Positions 1-8,815 of a stretch of DNA of 64,000 bases are shown here, in pieces; positions within the stretch are counted from its first letter, which is position 1; every line of letters begins with the position of its first letter. Location: positions 62,001-126,000 of the forward strand of contig NZ_BALC01000006.1 in the NCBI RefSeq assembly GCF_000612445.1. Reading direction: 5' to 3'. The position numbers and the translations under genes are program-made. The notes under the pieces are model-generated. The model saw only the letters and a program-made list of their open reading frames with translations. It was not told the DNA's origin and did not search any database. This DNA is from Liquorilactobacillus sucicola DSM 21376 = JCM 15457. GTDB taxonomy: Bacteria; Bacillota; Bacilli; Lactobacillales; Lactobacillaceae.

Positions 1-2147
1 GGTTATCATATCGCGTTCATCCACTCAATGATAAGCCAGTTATGATTGTCGGAGCTTCATACCACCCACAGGGATCTTCGCGGGCTCAGCTCCACCTGCG
101 TCAAATCTTGGATACACCGGGTGTAAATGCCAAAGTACTTCCAGGAAATGAGTTTCTGCTTGGAAATGTTAAGGAAGCTTTTGATGATAATGGCGTTATT
201 AAGGATCAGCAAACAATCAAGTTTTTGGAAGATTGTTTCAACGAGTTTTTGAACTTTGTCGAGATACATCAAAATGCATCAGCTACTAAAAAAGGAACGC
301 AACATGAAAATGGCGGGGTACGCTGGGATAAAGCATATGATGTACTTGTGTTAGGTTTTGGGGCAGCTGGTGCTACTGCAGCTCGTTTTGCGGCTGATAA
401 AGGAGCAAAAGTACTTTTGGTAGATGCGGCCCCAGAAGGACATGAAGGCGGCAATACGCGTTATGCTGGGCAAGTTGTCTTAACGGGTTATGATTACGAT
501 AAAATGCTGGCTTACTTTAAACAGTTGTTTGGACCAATTGAAATTGATGAAAAAGTACTTTCAACCTATGTTGATGGAATAGTCCATATGAGGGAATACT
601 TCCAGAATTATTTGGGTGTCGAACATCCAGTTAGCTATAACAAAACACATCGAGATCCAGATTATCAGGCTTTTGCCAATGGATTGTCACCAGAGTATCC
701 AGAGTTTGAAGGAGCGGACACAGTCGATTTGACGACTGTTCATGATGGTTACTTTGATGCTGCATTGTGGAAGAACCTACGGAAGCAAGTCACTGATCGC
801 AGCAATCAAGTGGATGTCTGGTTTGCCTCACCAGCTAAACACCTGGTGCAAGATCCGATTACAAAAGCTGTTTTAGGTGCACAGATTCAGCGTGGTGATA
901 GTTTGGTCAACATTCGTGCTCGCAATGGAGTAGTTTTAGCAACAGGAGGATTTGAAAATAATCAGCAATATATTCAAAACTTCATTGGTGTGCCTAAGCT
1001 TAAAGTAATTGGTACCCTGTATAACAAAGGTGATGGGATCCAGATGGCTCAGGAAGCGGGAGCTGCTCTATGGCATATGAAAAGTTACGAAGGTTACGGG
1101 TTCAATACAAGTTTTACCTTTGAAAATTCTGAAGAAGAGCGTGGCAAGTTTATACTAGATCCTTGGCCTGAATTATCGCAGGGCAGTATTTTTGTAGCAG
1201 CGGACGATGGAAGCCGTTATTTGCGTGAGGATGAACAGGGGCGGCATGGACATGCGTATGAGCATGGCAGCTGGCACAATCCGACAGTATATGAGCATCC
1301 ACACCTTGTTTTTGATGAAGCACAGTGTAACAAGATCAAATCTCGCAAACTTCCTTATCCGAAGTTCTTCGAGATAACAGTGAAGGCAGAGAACTTGGAT
1401 GAATTGGCTACTAAGATACACGCTGACCCGCTTGTTTTAGAAAAAACGCTCAAAGACTTTAATGAAGCTGCACGAACTGGTACTGATGCTGCATTTGGAC
1501 GTTCAGCTGAATCAATGAAGCCATTGACAACAACAGGACCGTTTTATGCAACCCCGCTTGCAACGGCTATGTTGAATACACAAGGCGGGGCACAACGGAA
1601 TGAAAGAGCAGAAGTTGTGAGTGCGACGGGGACATCAATCCCTCACCTTTACAGTGCGGGTGAATTTGGCGGAATAAATGCTAATCAATATAATGGCGGT
1701 GGTAATCTTGCAGAATGCTTAATTTTCGGGAAAATTGCAGGTGAGAATGCAGCTTTACCCAAAGCTGACATAGCTAAAGCCACATTTGAAGATGATGAAA
1801 AAACTGCGACTGCTGACTTTGCGATAGCCAGTGATCTGCAGCCTTCTAGTACCGAGATTAAACTTGAGAAAAACCAGTATCTTGGTCGCAGCAATGCGGG
1901 AATCGGCGGCGAACTTTTAGTGCGAGTGACCATTGATGAACAGCAAAAGTTGCGAGATGTGGAGATATTAAAGCAGAGCGAAAGCGGAGATGTCAGTGCA
2001 GAAGCACTTAAAAGAATCCCTCAGGAAATGGTGACTCGCAACACTTATGAAGTTGATGCAGTCTCGGGTGCTTCCGCAACTAGCAGGGCTTTGAAAGCAG
2101 CTGTTAAAGATGCTCTGAGTCAGATTAAAACAGAAAATCAAAAGTAG
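1..2147 (+). CDS. Multidomain flavoprotein reductase (FMN reductase + FAD-binding + FMN-binding domains), 5' end outside window
   Basis: The reading frame is open from base 3, and the codons before the first ATG (42) align with the flavin-reductase domain of the next gene (matching IVGASY and GSSRAQ), so the true start lies upstream. Domains in order: C-terminal part of an NADPH-dependent FMN reductase; an FAD_binding_2 flavoprotein of the fumarate/urocanate reductase type with the dinucleotide motif GFGAAG and the C-terminal block NGGGNLAECLIFGKIAG; and an FMN_bind domain ending in DAVSGASATS (2055-2084), the sequence ApbE loads with covalent FMN. This predicts a soluble NAD(P)H-driven reductase passing electrons FMN to FMN to FAD to an organic acceptor. 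The substrate cannot be read from sequence. apbE lies two genes downstream. Confidence 0.88.
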   Translation, partial: LSYRVHPLNDKPVMIVGASYHPQGSSRAQLHLRQILDTPGVNAKVLPGNEFLLGNVKEAFDDNGVIKDQQTIKFLEDCFNEFLNFVEIHQNASATKKGTQHENGGVRWDKAYDVLVLGFGAAGATAARFAADKGAKVLLVDAAPEGHEGGNTRYAGQVVLTGYDYDKMLAYFKQLFGPIEIDEKVLSTYVDGIVHMREYFQNYLGVEHPVSYNKTHRDPDYQAFANGLSPEYPEFEGADTVDLTTVHDGYFDAALWKNLRKQVTDRSNQVDVWFASPAKHLVQDPITKAVLGAQIQRGDSLVNIRARNGVVLATGGFENNQQYIQNFIGVPKLKVIGTLYNKGDGIQMAQEAGAALWHMKSYEGYGFNTSFTFENSEEERGKFILDPWPELSQGSIFVAADDGSRYLREDEQGRHGHAYEHGSWHNPTVYEHPHLVFDEAQCNKIKSRKLPYPKFFEITVKAENLDELATKIHADPLVLEKTLKDFNEAARTGTDAAFGRSAESMKPLTTTGPFYATPLATAMLNTQGGAQRNERAEVVSATGTSIPHLYSAGEFGGINANQYNGGGNLAECLIFGKIAGENAALPKADIAKATFEDDEKTATADFAIASDLQPSSTEIKLEKNQYLGRSNAGIGGELLVRVTIDEQQKLRDVEILKQSESGDVSAEALKRIPQEMVTRNTYEVDAVSGASATSRALKAAVKDALSQIKTENQK

Positions 2148-2174
2148 GATTATGTTAGAAAGGAGTAGACCAAG

Positions 2175-3296
2175 ATGAAATTAGTCGCGATCGTTGGAAC
2201 AAATGCAGATTTTTCCTATAACCGAATTTTGCTGCATTATATGCGGCAGCATTTTTCAAAAACCGCAGCAATTGAAGTATGTGAAATCAATGAACTACCG
2301 CCTTTTTGTGAGGATCTGCCTGTCAAGGAAGAACCTCGAATTATACAGCTGGCTCACAAAATTTCAAGGGCAGATGGTGTGATTTTTGCTTGCCCTGAGT
2401 ATGATCACTCTATTCCAGCACCCTTAAAAAGTGCAATTGAGTGGCTTTCCTATGAAATTGATCCCCTGAAGCAAAAACCTGTCTTGATAGTGGGAGCCTC
2501 TTATGGCCCCCAAGGTTCATCAAGAGCACAGCAGCATCTAAGACAGATTTTAGCTTCACCGGATGTCAATGCCAATGTGTTGCCAGGTAATGAATTTTTG
2601 CTAGGCAGTGTTGCCCAAGCTTTCGATAAAGAGGGACAGTTGGGAGACCAACAGGCCATTCAGCTGCTGGACAGTTGTTTTAATGAGTTTTTGAACTATA
2701 TTAGAGTTCTTAGAGAAGATACCAAGGGTGGTGCGATTTTTGATGCTGAGCAGCGACCTTTTTTTAGTGATGCAACGGTTCAATTCCCAACAGGCAGACT
2801 GAAATTGCTTGAGATTCAACAGTTATTCAGTACATTGCCATTTGAGTTGGATTTTATTGATGCAGATGATAATTTTGCGTGGTTTTCCGATAAGCTTCAA
2901 CGGGAACATGCTCGTTCTGTTGATGATTTAGGAGAACCAGTCAAAGATTGTCATCCACCGCAGGCTGTTCCAGCTGTTTTGAAGATTTTAGCTGATTTTA
3001 GATCTGGGACAAAAGATCAGGTTGAACGTTGTTTTGTTGCACAAGGGCATTTGGTTTACACTCAGTATTTGGCCGTGCGCGATAAAAATAATAAATATCT
3101 AGGGACCATGGAGCTTACTGGCAATGTGACTCACCTCAAAAACTTACTAGAGACAGGAGCGTTTGAGGGAAAGAGCGATGCTGTTGCGAGTGCTTCACAA
3201 AATATTGAAGAGAATAAAGAAGTTGAAACAACAGATGCAGTAACAGGTGCTTCGCAGCATGATGATAGCTGGAATGATGGAAGCAATCATGGATAA
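2175..3296 (+). CDS. NADPH-dependent FMN reductase with PAS-like domain and C-terminal flavinylation motif
   Basis: 373 residues starting 9 bases after GAAAGGAG. Residues 1-180 are a flavodoxin-like NADPH:FMN reductase, closely similar to the N-terminal part of the preceding gene and so probably a partial duplication. Residues about 210-325 resemble the PAS_10/DUF438-type PAS fold (blocks FSTLPFELDFIDADDNF and DCHPPQAVP). The tail carries DAVTGAS at residues 354-360, matching the D-x-x-S/T-G-A-S/T site that ApbE modifies, but without a full FMN_bind domain around it. It probably works with the upstream flavoprotein. Covalent FMN on the tail is my inference. The gene ends inside the start region of apbE, so the two are translationally coupled. 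Confidence 0.85.
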   Translation: MKLVAIVGTNADFSYNRILLHYMRQHFSKTAAIEVCEINELPPFCEDLPVKEEPRIIQLAHKISRADGVIFACPEYDHSIPAPLKSAIEWLSYEIDPLKQKPVLIVGASYGPQGSSRAQQHLRQILASPDVNANVLPGNEFLLGSVAQAFDKEGQLGDQQAIQLLDSCFNEFLNYIRVLREDTKGGAIFDAEQRPFFSDATVQFPTGRLKLLEIQQLFSTLPFELDFIDADDNFAWFSDKLQREHARSVDDLGEPVKDCHPPQAVPAVLKILADFRSGTKDQVERCFVAQGHLVYTQYLAVRDKNNKYLGTMELTGNVTHLKNLLETGAFEGKSDAVASASQNIEENKEVETTDAVTGASQHDDSWNDGSNHG

Positions 3297-4266
3297 GAAC
3301 CGTTTCACAGCAGGGATAATAGCTGATTTAGCACGACAGAGTGTGGAAAAAACTTTTTATGCCCTTGGTACAACTGTCACGCTGACAGCTTTTGGAACTA
3401 TTTCTGATCGAATTTTGGATGAGGCTTACCGCTTGATAATGTGCTATGAGGATAAACTGACGGTCAACCGTGATAATTCTGAGATTATGGCAATCAATCA
3501 TGCAGCAGGAAAAGGACCAGTTCAGGTTTCAACGGGAGTTTACCAGCTTGTGAAAAGGGCGGTAGCAGCTAGTAGGGAAAATAGTGGCTTTAATGTTGCG
3601 ATTGGGCCACTAGTTAAACTGTGGCAGATCGGTTTTGAAGGAGCAAACATCCCTAGTGAGCAACAAATTCAAAAAAAAATGGTCCTAATTGATCCCACGC
3701 GAATAATATTAGATGACAGAAATATGACTGTTTTTTTACCAGATGCTGGAATGGAGCTCGATTTGGGTGGAATCGCCAAGGGCTATATTGCTGATCGTGT
3801 TCGCAGTCTATGGGATGCGCATGGAATTACAGCAGGCATCATTAATTTAGGCGGGAACCTTTTGACGGTTGGTACTTGCCCACTGCATGAAGATGCTAAA
3901 TGGCGTATCGGGGTTCAAAATCCGTGGCAAAAAAGAGGAAAACCGTTGGCAATCGAGAAAATTGGTCCATGTTCAGCAGTTACTTCGGGAATTTATGAGC
4001 GTTATTTTGAAACGGCTGGAAAAAATTATCATCACATTTTAGATTCGCGAACAGGGAATCCATTGGAGACTGATTTGGTTGGTGTGACAGTTTTTACACG
4101 GGATTCGCTTGTAGGTGAAATTGAATCGACACGTCTTTTCTTTGCGGGAAGTATGCCTGAAGATTGGCAAAAGGAACGACCTGATTTGTACGGGGCAGTT
4201 TTTGTTTATCGAGATCACAGAGTACAATGTTGCGGTTTTGGCGACGTAAATGGTTTAGGCGGATAA
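3289..4266 (+). CDS. apbE: FAD:protein FMN transferase (ApbE family)
   Basis: ApbE moves FMN from FAD onto a Ser/Thr of target flavoproteins. The family blocks are present: YALGTTVTLTAFG near the N-terminus, MELDLGGIAKGYIAD, GIINLGGN and YHHILDSRTG. In the late metal-site segment the usual D-A-x-S-T is GEIEST here, so Glu stands where Asp is common. No signal peptide or lipobox is seen, so it is cytoplasmic, matching the two cytoplasmic-looking targets upstream that carry DAVSGAS and DAVTGAS. I chose ATG 3289 (weak GGAAG five bases upstream, 8-base overlap with the previous gene). In-frame ATGs at 3247, 3274 and 3277 are alternatives. Confidence 0.9.
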   Translation: MDKNRFTAGIIADLARQSVEKTFYALGTTVTLTAFGTISDRILDEAYRLIMCYEDKLTVNRDNSEIMAINHAAGKGPVQVSTGVYQLVKRAVAASRENSGFNVAIGPLVKLWQIGFEGANIPSEQQIQKKMVLIDPTRIILDDRNMTVFLPDAGMELDLGGIAKGYIADRVRSLWDAHGITAGIINLGGNLLTVGTCPLHEDAKWRIGVQNPWQKRGKPLAIEKIGPCSAVTSGIYERYFETAGKNYHHILDSRTGNPLETDLVGVTVFTRDSLVGEIESTRLFFAGSMPEDWQKERPDLYGAVFVYRDHRVQCCGFGDVNGLGG

Positions 4267-4330
4267 AATAGCGTAATGTGGGACAAAGGATTGATCCTTC
4301 GAATACGTTTATAAGCGATAATAGCAGGGA

Positions 4331-4440
4331 GTGTGACATAAGTCGGGAAAATTTGAGTAATAACTCGAAATTACGAACATAGCGAGTACTTTGCTATGAG
4401 TAATTCGAAGTTAGACTGAGAATTTTGGCTTATGGAACAC
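4331..4440 (+). repeat. Intergenic imperfect-palindrome repeat, copy A
   Basis: A 110-bp element whose left end (GTGTGACATAAGTC) and right end (GGCTTATGGAACAC) are imperfect inverted repeats. The interior is also palindromic (CGAAATTAC...GTAATTCG, CATAGC...GCTATG), so the whole unit can fold as one long hairpin. Related copies occur at 28986, 29086 (inverted), 31543, 39743, 46179, 49666 and 53225 (inverted). It lies downstream of apbE and directly before a terminator hairpin. No coding capacity. The stretch 4267-4641 otherwise holds only the terminator and the promoter region of the next gene. Confidence 0.85.
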
Positions 4441-4461
4441 GTTTATACGGAATGAGAATAA

Positions 4462-4504
4462 GGGCTGTGCCAAATTTAACTTTTGGCACAGCCCCTCTTC
4501 TTTT
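4462..4504 (+). terminator. Rho-independent terminator after the apbE cluster
   Basis: Stem GGGCTGTGCCAAA paired with TTTGGCACAGCCC, followed by a T-rich tail. The same stem sequence recurs beside other copies of the repeat. Confidence 0.85.
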
Positions 4505-4641
4505 GAGCTTTAAGTGGATAAAAATAAGAATGATTCTGTTACAGCAGAAAAAATGTTTTTTCCGGATATAGCAGGTATGATGGAAGTATAAAGAAAGGAT
4601 AGCAACTCAGCTCTGCAAAAAGATGGGGATGGTGAAGAAAC

Positions 4642-5754
4642 ATGAAAAAAATCTACATCATTTTAGGCGTAATAGGTGCAGTTCTTGTCGCAGCAGCAGT
4701 TACTTTCGTTGTTTGGAATAGAACTAGTGTCAATAATACTAGTAACAAAAAAGAGACGGTTCCTACAAGCGTGCCAGGGCCATATAGAAGGGCTAGATTA
4801 GTTGGTAAACCGCGAATGAGAGCTAATAACTTAGAAGCACCGTGGTCGTTAGTATTTTTTAATGATAGCGTTTTAGTGAGCTTGCGAGATAGTGGAGAAG
4901 TGCGGGAGATTTTAGATAATGGGAAAAGCCGCATTGTCGGCGAGATTTCTGCGGCTGAACATAATGGAGAAGGTGGCCTATTAGGCATGACAGTCAAGGA
5001 CGACAGTTTGTATGTCTATTATTCAACGGCTACGGACAACCAAATCGCGCGCTATTCTATAATTGGCAGCAAAGGGGCACTTCAACTGGGTGAAGCGAAA
5101 GTGATACTTGATAACATTCCACACGCAGCCAATCATAATGGCGGTCGAATAGCGTTCGGACCTGATGGAATGCTATATGCAACTACCGGAGATGCAGGCG
5201 TTCCAAGCAGTGCTCAGTCAAGAAACTCTTTGGGCGGAAAAATTTTACGTATGACTGCCAATGGTGATGTCCCAGAAGATAATCCATTTCAGAATTCACT
5301 TGTTTACAGTTACGGTCATCGCAATCCGCAGGGAATTGCATGGTCAGAAGATGGAACGATGTATGCAACTGAATTTGGACAAAATAAATGGGATGAATTG
5401 AATAAAATCGAACCAGGACGCAACTATGGCTGGCCGACACATGAAGGAAAGGCAAATGCACAGGGCTTTGTTGATCCAGTGCAGCAGTGGGCTCCCGCAG
5501 AAGCAAGTCCCAGCGGCATGACTTTTTATAATGGAATACTGTTTATTGCAAATTTACGTGGCACAGTTCTGCGTGCGGTTGCAACCTCCGCTTTGCAGGG
5601 CTCATTTGAGTATTTTTCAGGTCACTATGGGCGTATTCGAGATGTTGCAGTTTCACCCAAAAATGAATTATGGTTCATCACTAATAACACAGATGGTCGC
5701 GGAAACCCTGGAGCCAGAGATGATCGAGTGATGTCTGTTTCGATTAAAAAGTAA
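4642..5754 (+). CDS. PQQ-dependent sugar dehydrogenase-like (GSDH) beta-propeller, membrane anchored
   Basis: 370 residues. An N-terminal membrane segment (about residues 3-27, no lipobox) is followed by a six-bladed propeller of the glucose/sorbosone dehydrogenase family, with blocks HNGGRIAFGPDGMLYATTGD, YGHRNPQGIAW and NYGWPTHEG typical of soluble-type quinoprotein glucose dehydrogenases. It would face outside the membrane and oxidise aldoses or related sugars, passing electrons to PQQ. No PQQ biosynthesis genes are in the window, so the cofactor would have to be taken up, or the protein may not be a true quinoprotein. Monocistronic, between two terminators. Start ATG with a loose GGGGATGG upstream. 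Confidence 0.8.
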   Translation: MKKIYIILGVIGAVLVAAAVTFVVWNRTSVNNTSNKKETVPTSVPGPYRRARLVGKPRMRANNLEAPWSLVFFNDSVLVSLRDSGEVREILDNGKSRIVGEISAAEHNGEGGLLGMTVKDDSLYVYYSTATDNQIARYSIIGSKGALQLGEAKVILDNIPHAANHNGGRIAFGPDGMLYATTGDAGVPSSAQSRNSLGGKILRMTANGDVPEDNPFQNSLVYSYGHRNPQGIAWSEDGTMYATEFGQNKWDELNKIEPGRNYGWPTHEGKANAQGFVDPVQQWAPAEASPSGMTFYNGILFIANLRGTVLRAVATSALQGSFEYFSGHYGRIRDVAVSPKNELWFITNNTDGRGNPGARDDRVMSVSIKK

Positions 5755-5815
5755 TTTGCCGATAAAAAATTTTTAGAAGGCACATTGGACTCAGAAGCAG
5801 AAGTCTTTATGACAT

Positions 5816-5855
5816 AAAAAAGAGCTTGCCACACAAAGGTGGAAGGCTCTTTTTT
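5816..5855. terminator. Bidirectional terminator
   Basis: A-run, stem AGAGC..CCAC / GTGG..GCTCT, then TTTTTT. It lies between the convergent GSDH-like gene and the rpiR-family gene and could serve both. Confidence 0.75.
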
Positions 5856-5881
5856 CGTGAATAGCACAGTTGGACTAATAG

Positions 5882-6640
5882 TCATTCATCAAATAAAATG
5901 AATTCTTTATATTTTCTGCTTAAGATAGATAAGATCAGATTTAAACAAGTCATTGAGTAGATCGGATCTTGCCCATTAACATTAGGCAATAGACCTGCTT
6001 CATAATATAAAGAATAATCAGCGTGTTCGGTTAGATAGTTGGTTCCGAACGAGCTGACCGAACATAAGGGCACATGGTTTATGTTCAAGGTTTTTATAGC
6101 ATCCTGTATTCCAGGGGTATTTCCGCTCAAGGAAGTGACTATTACTAGGTCTTGTGGTACAAGCTTATTTGAAATGATTTTGAAATTAGACTCGCCCTCA
6201 ATCAAAAAATTGGGTCGCCCAGAAATGAATAGGTCGTTTGCAAACTCCTTGGTCGCATTGTTTTGCGAAAAACCGGTCGCATATAAAACTAATGTGTCCG
6301 CTTCTTTCATTTTGTCTAGCAATAGCTGGAAGTTAGCCTGCCTGACGTATTGAAAGGTTCTCTGAATATCATTTTGCAGCTCAGCCACTAGGTCGGCAGG
6401 TTCGAAGTTATTAGAGGCGAGGGACTGCTTCAAAATGAATTTGAGTTCTGAATAACCACGGAAACCCAGTTTCTTCGACAAACGTAGGACCGAACTTTTG
6501 GACGAAAGGGTCTTTTCGCCTAAGGCAGTGATTGAGTAATTAGCAACTTCAGCAGCATGGTTTTGGATAAACTTAACCATTTCCTTCTCGTTATCTGATA
6601 GCGAATCATAATGCAATCGTAAGCGTTGGTCAAAGTTCAT
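5882..6640 (-). CDS. MurR/RpiR-family transcriptional regulator
   Basis: About 252 residues. An N-terminal HTH_6 domain (residues 1-75, with SSKSSVLRLSKKLGFRGYSE as the helix-turn-helix core) is followed by a SIS phosphosugar-binding domain (about 110-240, with VTSLSGNTPG). SIS domains sense phosphorylated sugars. Last gene of the operon IIB-IIC-IID-IIA-glucosidase-regulator, so it probably controls that operon in response to the imported sugar phosphate. Start ATG 6640 follows AGGGGG; a TTG one codon earlier is possible. Confidence 0.9.
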   Translation of the reverse strand: MNFDQRLRLHYDSLSDNEKEMVKFIQNHAAEVANYSITALGEKTLSSKSSVLRLSKKLGFRGYSELKFILKQSLASNNFEPADLVAELQNDIQRTFQYVRQANFQLLLDKMKEADTLVLYATGFSQNNATKEFANDLFISGRPNFLIEGESNFKIISNKLVPQDLVIVTSLSGNTPGIQDAIKTLNINHVPLCSVSSFGTNYLTEHADYSLYYEAGLLPNVNGQDPIYSMTCLNLILSILSRKYKEFILFDE

Positions 6641-6697
6641 CAAACATACCCCCTAAACTACCAATAGTGTAACATGAATAGTCAAGCAGCAAGATAA

Positions 6698-8377
6698 TCA
6701 CAGCTTTTGGTGATAAATTAATGCTTCATAAGGACGCAAAACAACTTTTGTGATCAATTCTTTAGGCGAATCTGAATAGTTGCTCAACAACAATTGACTA
6801 TTTTCCCCCAGCACTGCAGTGGGGACCTTAAAGTTAACGTTAAAGCTAGAGAAAGAACAGATAACGATGATCCTTTCACTTTTACTGGTACGCGTGTAGC
6901 TGTATACTGCTGAGTCGTTGGGGTCTAATAACGCGTAGCTGCCGTTAATTATCACAGGATACTTCTTACGAAGTGCTATAAGTTTTTTGTAGTGATAGTA
7001 AACGGAGTTCTCATCTGCAAGAGTTTGGTTAACATTTATTTTTTGATTGTCTGGAGAAAAGTCCAGCCAAGGTTTGCCAGTCGTAAAACCGGCTGCATTC
7101 GTTGCATCCCAAGGGATTGGCGTTCGGGCATTATCACGTGATTTTAAGAAAACAACACGTTTGATGTAGTCTTCACTCATCTTAGCAGCACGTAGTGTTT
7201 TGATCATGTTCACCGTCTCGATATCCTGATATTGATTAAGGGATTTAAATGGGACATTACGCATCCCTAGTTCTTCACCTTGAAAGATATAAGGTGTCCC
7301 TTTCATCATATGCAACAATGTTCCCAGCATTTTAGCAGATTCGACTCGATATTCCTGATCATTTCCAAATCGTGTAACAGCTCGTGGCTGATCATGATTG
7401 CTCCAGTATAGTGAGTTCCAGCCTTTTTCTAACTTAGACTGCCACTCACTTAAAACTTGTCTAAGATCACTCATTTTGAAGCGGACGTTAGAAAATTTGC
7501 CGAAGCGCCCGTAGTCAAGGTGCATATGATCGAAATGAAAAACCATATTTAGTTCCTGACGTTCGGGATCAGTATAAAGAAGTGCTTGCTTGCTGTTAGT
7601 ATTTGCAGTTTCGCCAACAGTCAAACTTGGGTAGTGGCTAAGCACCTGCTGATTCATCTCGTGCAAGAATTCATGTACGCGCGGACCATTTGAAGCCCCA
7701 GCATAATAATTTTTAGTGTAGGGAAGGTCAGCAGGGGCATCTGGATATTGCTGCTTTTTACTGATCAAACTGATGACATCCATCCGAAAACCGTCAATTC
7801 CGAGCTCAAACCAGTAGCGCATCATCTTATAAATCGCAGCACGAACTTCGGGGTTTTCCCAATTTAAATCAGGTTGCTGTTTTGCGAAGAGATGCAAGTA
7901 ATACTGCTTTCTTGCTGGTACGTATTCCCAAGCGGAGCCACCGAAAGTTGAACCCCAGTTATTAGGGGGATCCCCGTTGGGTTGGGGATCCTTCCAAATA
8001 TAGAAATCAGCATACTTGCCAGAGCGGTTTTGTTTCGAATTTTGGAACCAGCTGTGTTGGTCGCTTGTATGATTAACAACGAGATCCATAATTATTTTTA
8101 TTCCCAATTGATGTGCTTTTTCTAGAAGTTCTTTGAAGTCATCTAAAGTTCCATAAATTGAATTTATCTGATAATAATCAGCGATATCATACCCATTATC
8201 GACAAGCGGGGATGAATAGATAGGATTTAACCAGATTACATCGATTCCAAGATCAGCCAGATACGGCAGCTTAGAAATTATACCTTTTAAGTCACCAATT
8301 CCATCTCCGTTGCTATCTTTAAAACTTTGAGGATAGATTTGATAGACAACACTTTTTTTCCACCAGTCTTTGTTCAT
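6698..8377 (-). CDS. Oligo-1,6-glucosidase-like alpha-glucosidase (GH13_31)
   Basis: 559 residues, the usual length of cytoplasmic GH13 exo-glucosidases. Signatures: DGIGDLKGI, VNHTSDQHSWF, GIDGFRMDVI with nucleophile Asp200, the acid/base Glu256 in TVGETAN, and NHDQPRAVTRFGND with Asp329. Val201 right after the nucleophile is the residue linked in this subfamily to alpha-1,6 rather than alpha-1,4 preference. PNNWGSTFGGSAWEY also fits GH13_31 better than trehalose-6-phosphate hydrolase. It overlaps the IIA stop by one base (TAATG), so it is co-translated with the PTS and probably hydrolyses what that PTS imports, or its dephosphorylated form. Confidence 0.9.
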   Translation of the reverse strand: MNKDWWKKSVVYQIYPQSFKDSNGDGIGDLKGIISKLPYLADLGIDVIWLNPIYSSPLVDNGYDIADYYQINSIYGTLDDFKELLEKAHQLGIKIIMDLVVNHTSDQHSWFQNSKQNRSGKYADFYIWKDPQPNGDPPNNWGSTFGGSAWEYVPARKQYYLHLFAKQQPDLNWENPEVRAAIYKMMRYWFELGIDGFRMDVISLISKKQQYPDAPADLPYTKNYYAGASNGPRVHEFLHEMNQQVLSHYPSLTVGETANTNSKQALLYTDPERQELNMVFHFDHMHLDYGRFGKFSNVRFKMSDLRQVLSEWQSKLEKGWNSLYWSNHDQPRAVTRFGNDQEYRVESAKMLGTLLHMMKGTPYIFQGEELGMRNVPFKSLNQYQDIETVNMIKTLRAAKMSEDYIKRVVFLKSRDNARTPIPWDATNAAGFTTGKPWLDFSPDNQKINVNQTLADENSVYYHYKKLIALRKKYPVIINGSYALLDPNDSAVYSYTRTSKSERIIVICSFSSFNVNFKVPTAVLGENSQLLLSNYSDSPKELITKVVLRPYEALIYHQKL

Positions 8378-8799
8378 TACTCATCATCCTCATCTTGTGC
8401 TTGAGCTGTCAAATAATCATTAACATAAATCAATTGTGTTTTAGCATCTGTAAGGGCGTTCCTTATTGCTTCAGGTGCTAAATAATCTTCTTTGGGCAAT
8501 GACAGTAAAATTGTAAGTATCACGGGCAGATTAACACCTGTAATTAAATGAGTGTGTGGATGAGCGAGATATTTTACAAACGCTTGATTTACAGAACCGC
8601 CCAGAAGATCTGTAAAGATGATCACCTCATCTTGTACGGCGACATCTTCCCAAAGCCCATTGACCTGCTCTTCGATAGATTTGTTATCCATATAAGCATC
8701 CACTGTGATGATTTCAGCTACATGGGGAGCAATGTAGTTAAATGTGTCCTTCAATCCAGAAGCCATCCGGTGGTGAGTAGCAAAAATTATTTTACGCAT
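8377..8799 (-). CDS. PTS mannose-family EIIA component
   Basis: 140 residues with the EIIA-Man fold. The phosphorylatable His is His9 (or adjacent His10) in IIFATHHRMASG, and FTDLLGGSVNQ is the family's second block. It accepts phosphate from HPr and passes it to the separate IIB encoded three genes upstream. SD AAGGAGA in front of the ATG. The acidic tail (DEDDE) is not conserved in the family. Confidence 0.92.
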   Translation of the reverse strand: MRKIIFATHHRMASGLKDTFNYIAPHVAEIITVDAYMDNKSIEEQVNGLWEDVAVQDEVIIFTDLLGGSVNQAFVKYLAHPHTHLITGVNLPVILTILLSLPKEDYLAPEAIRNALTDAKTQLIYVNDYLTAQAQDEDDE

Positions 8800-8815
8800 A
8801 TTTTATCTCCTTAAA

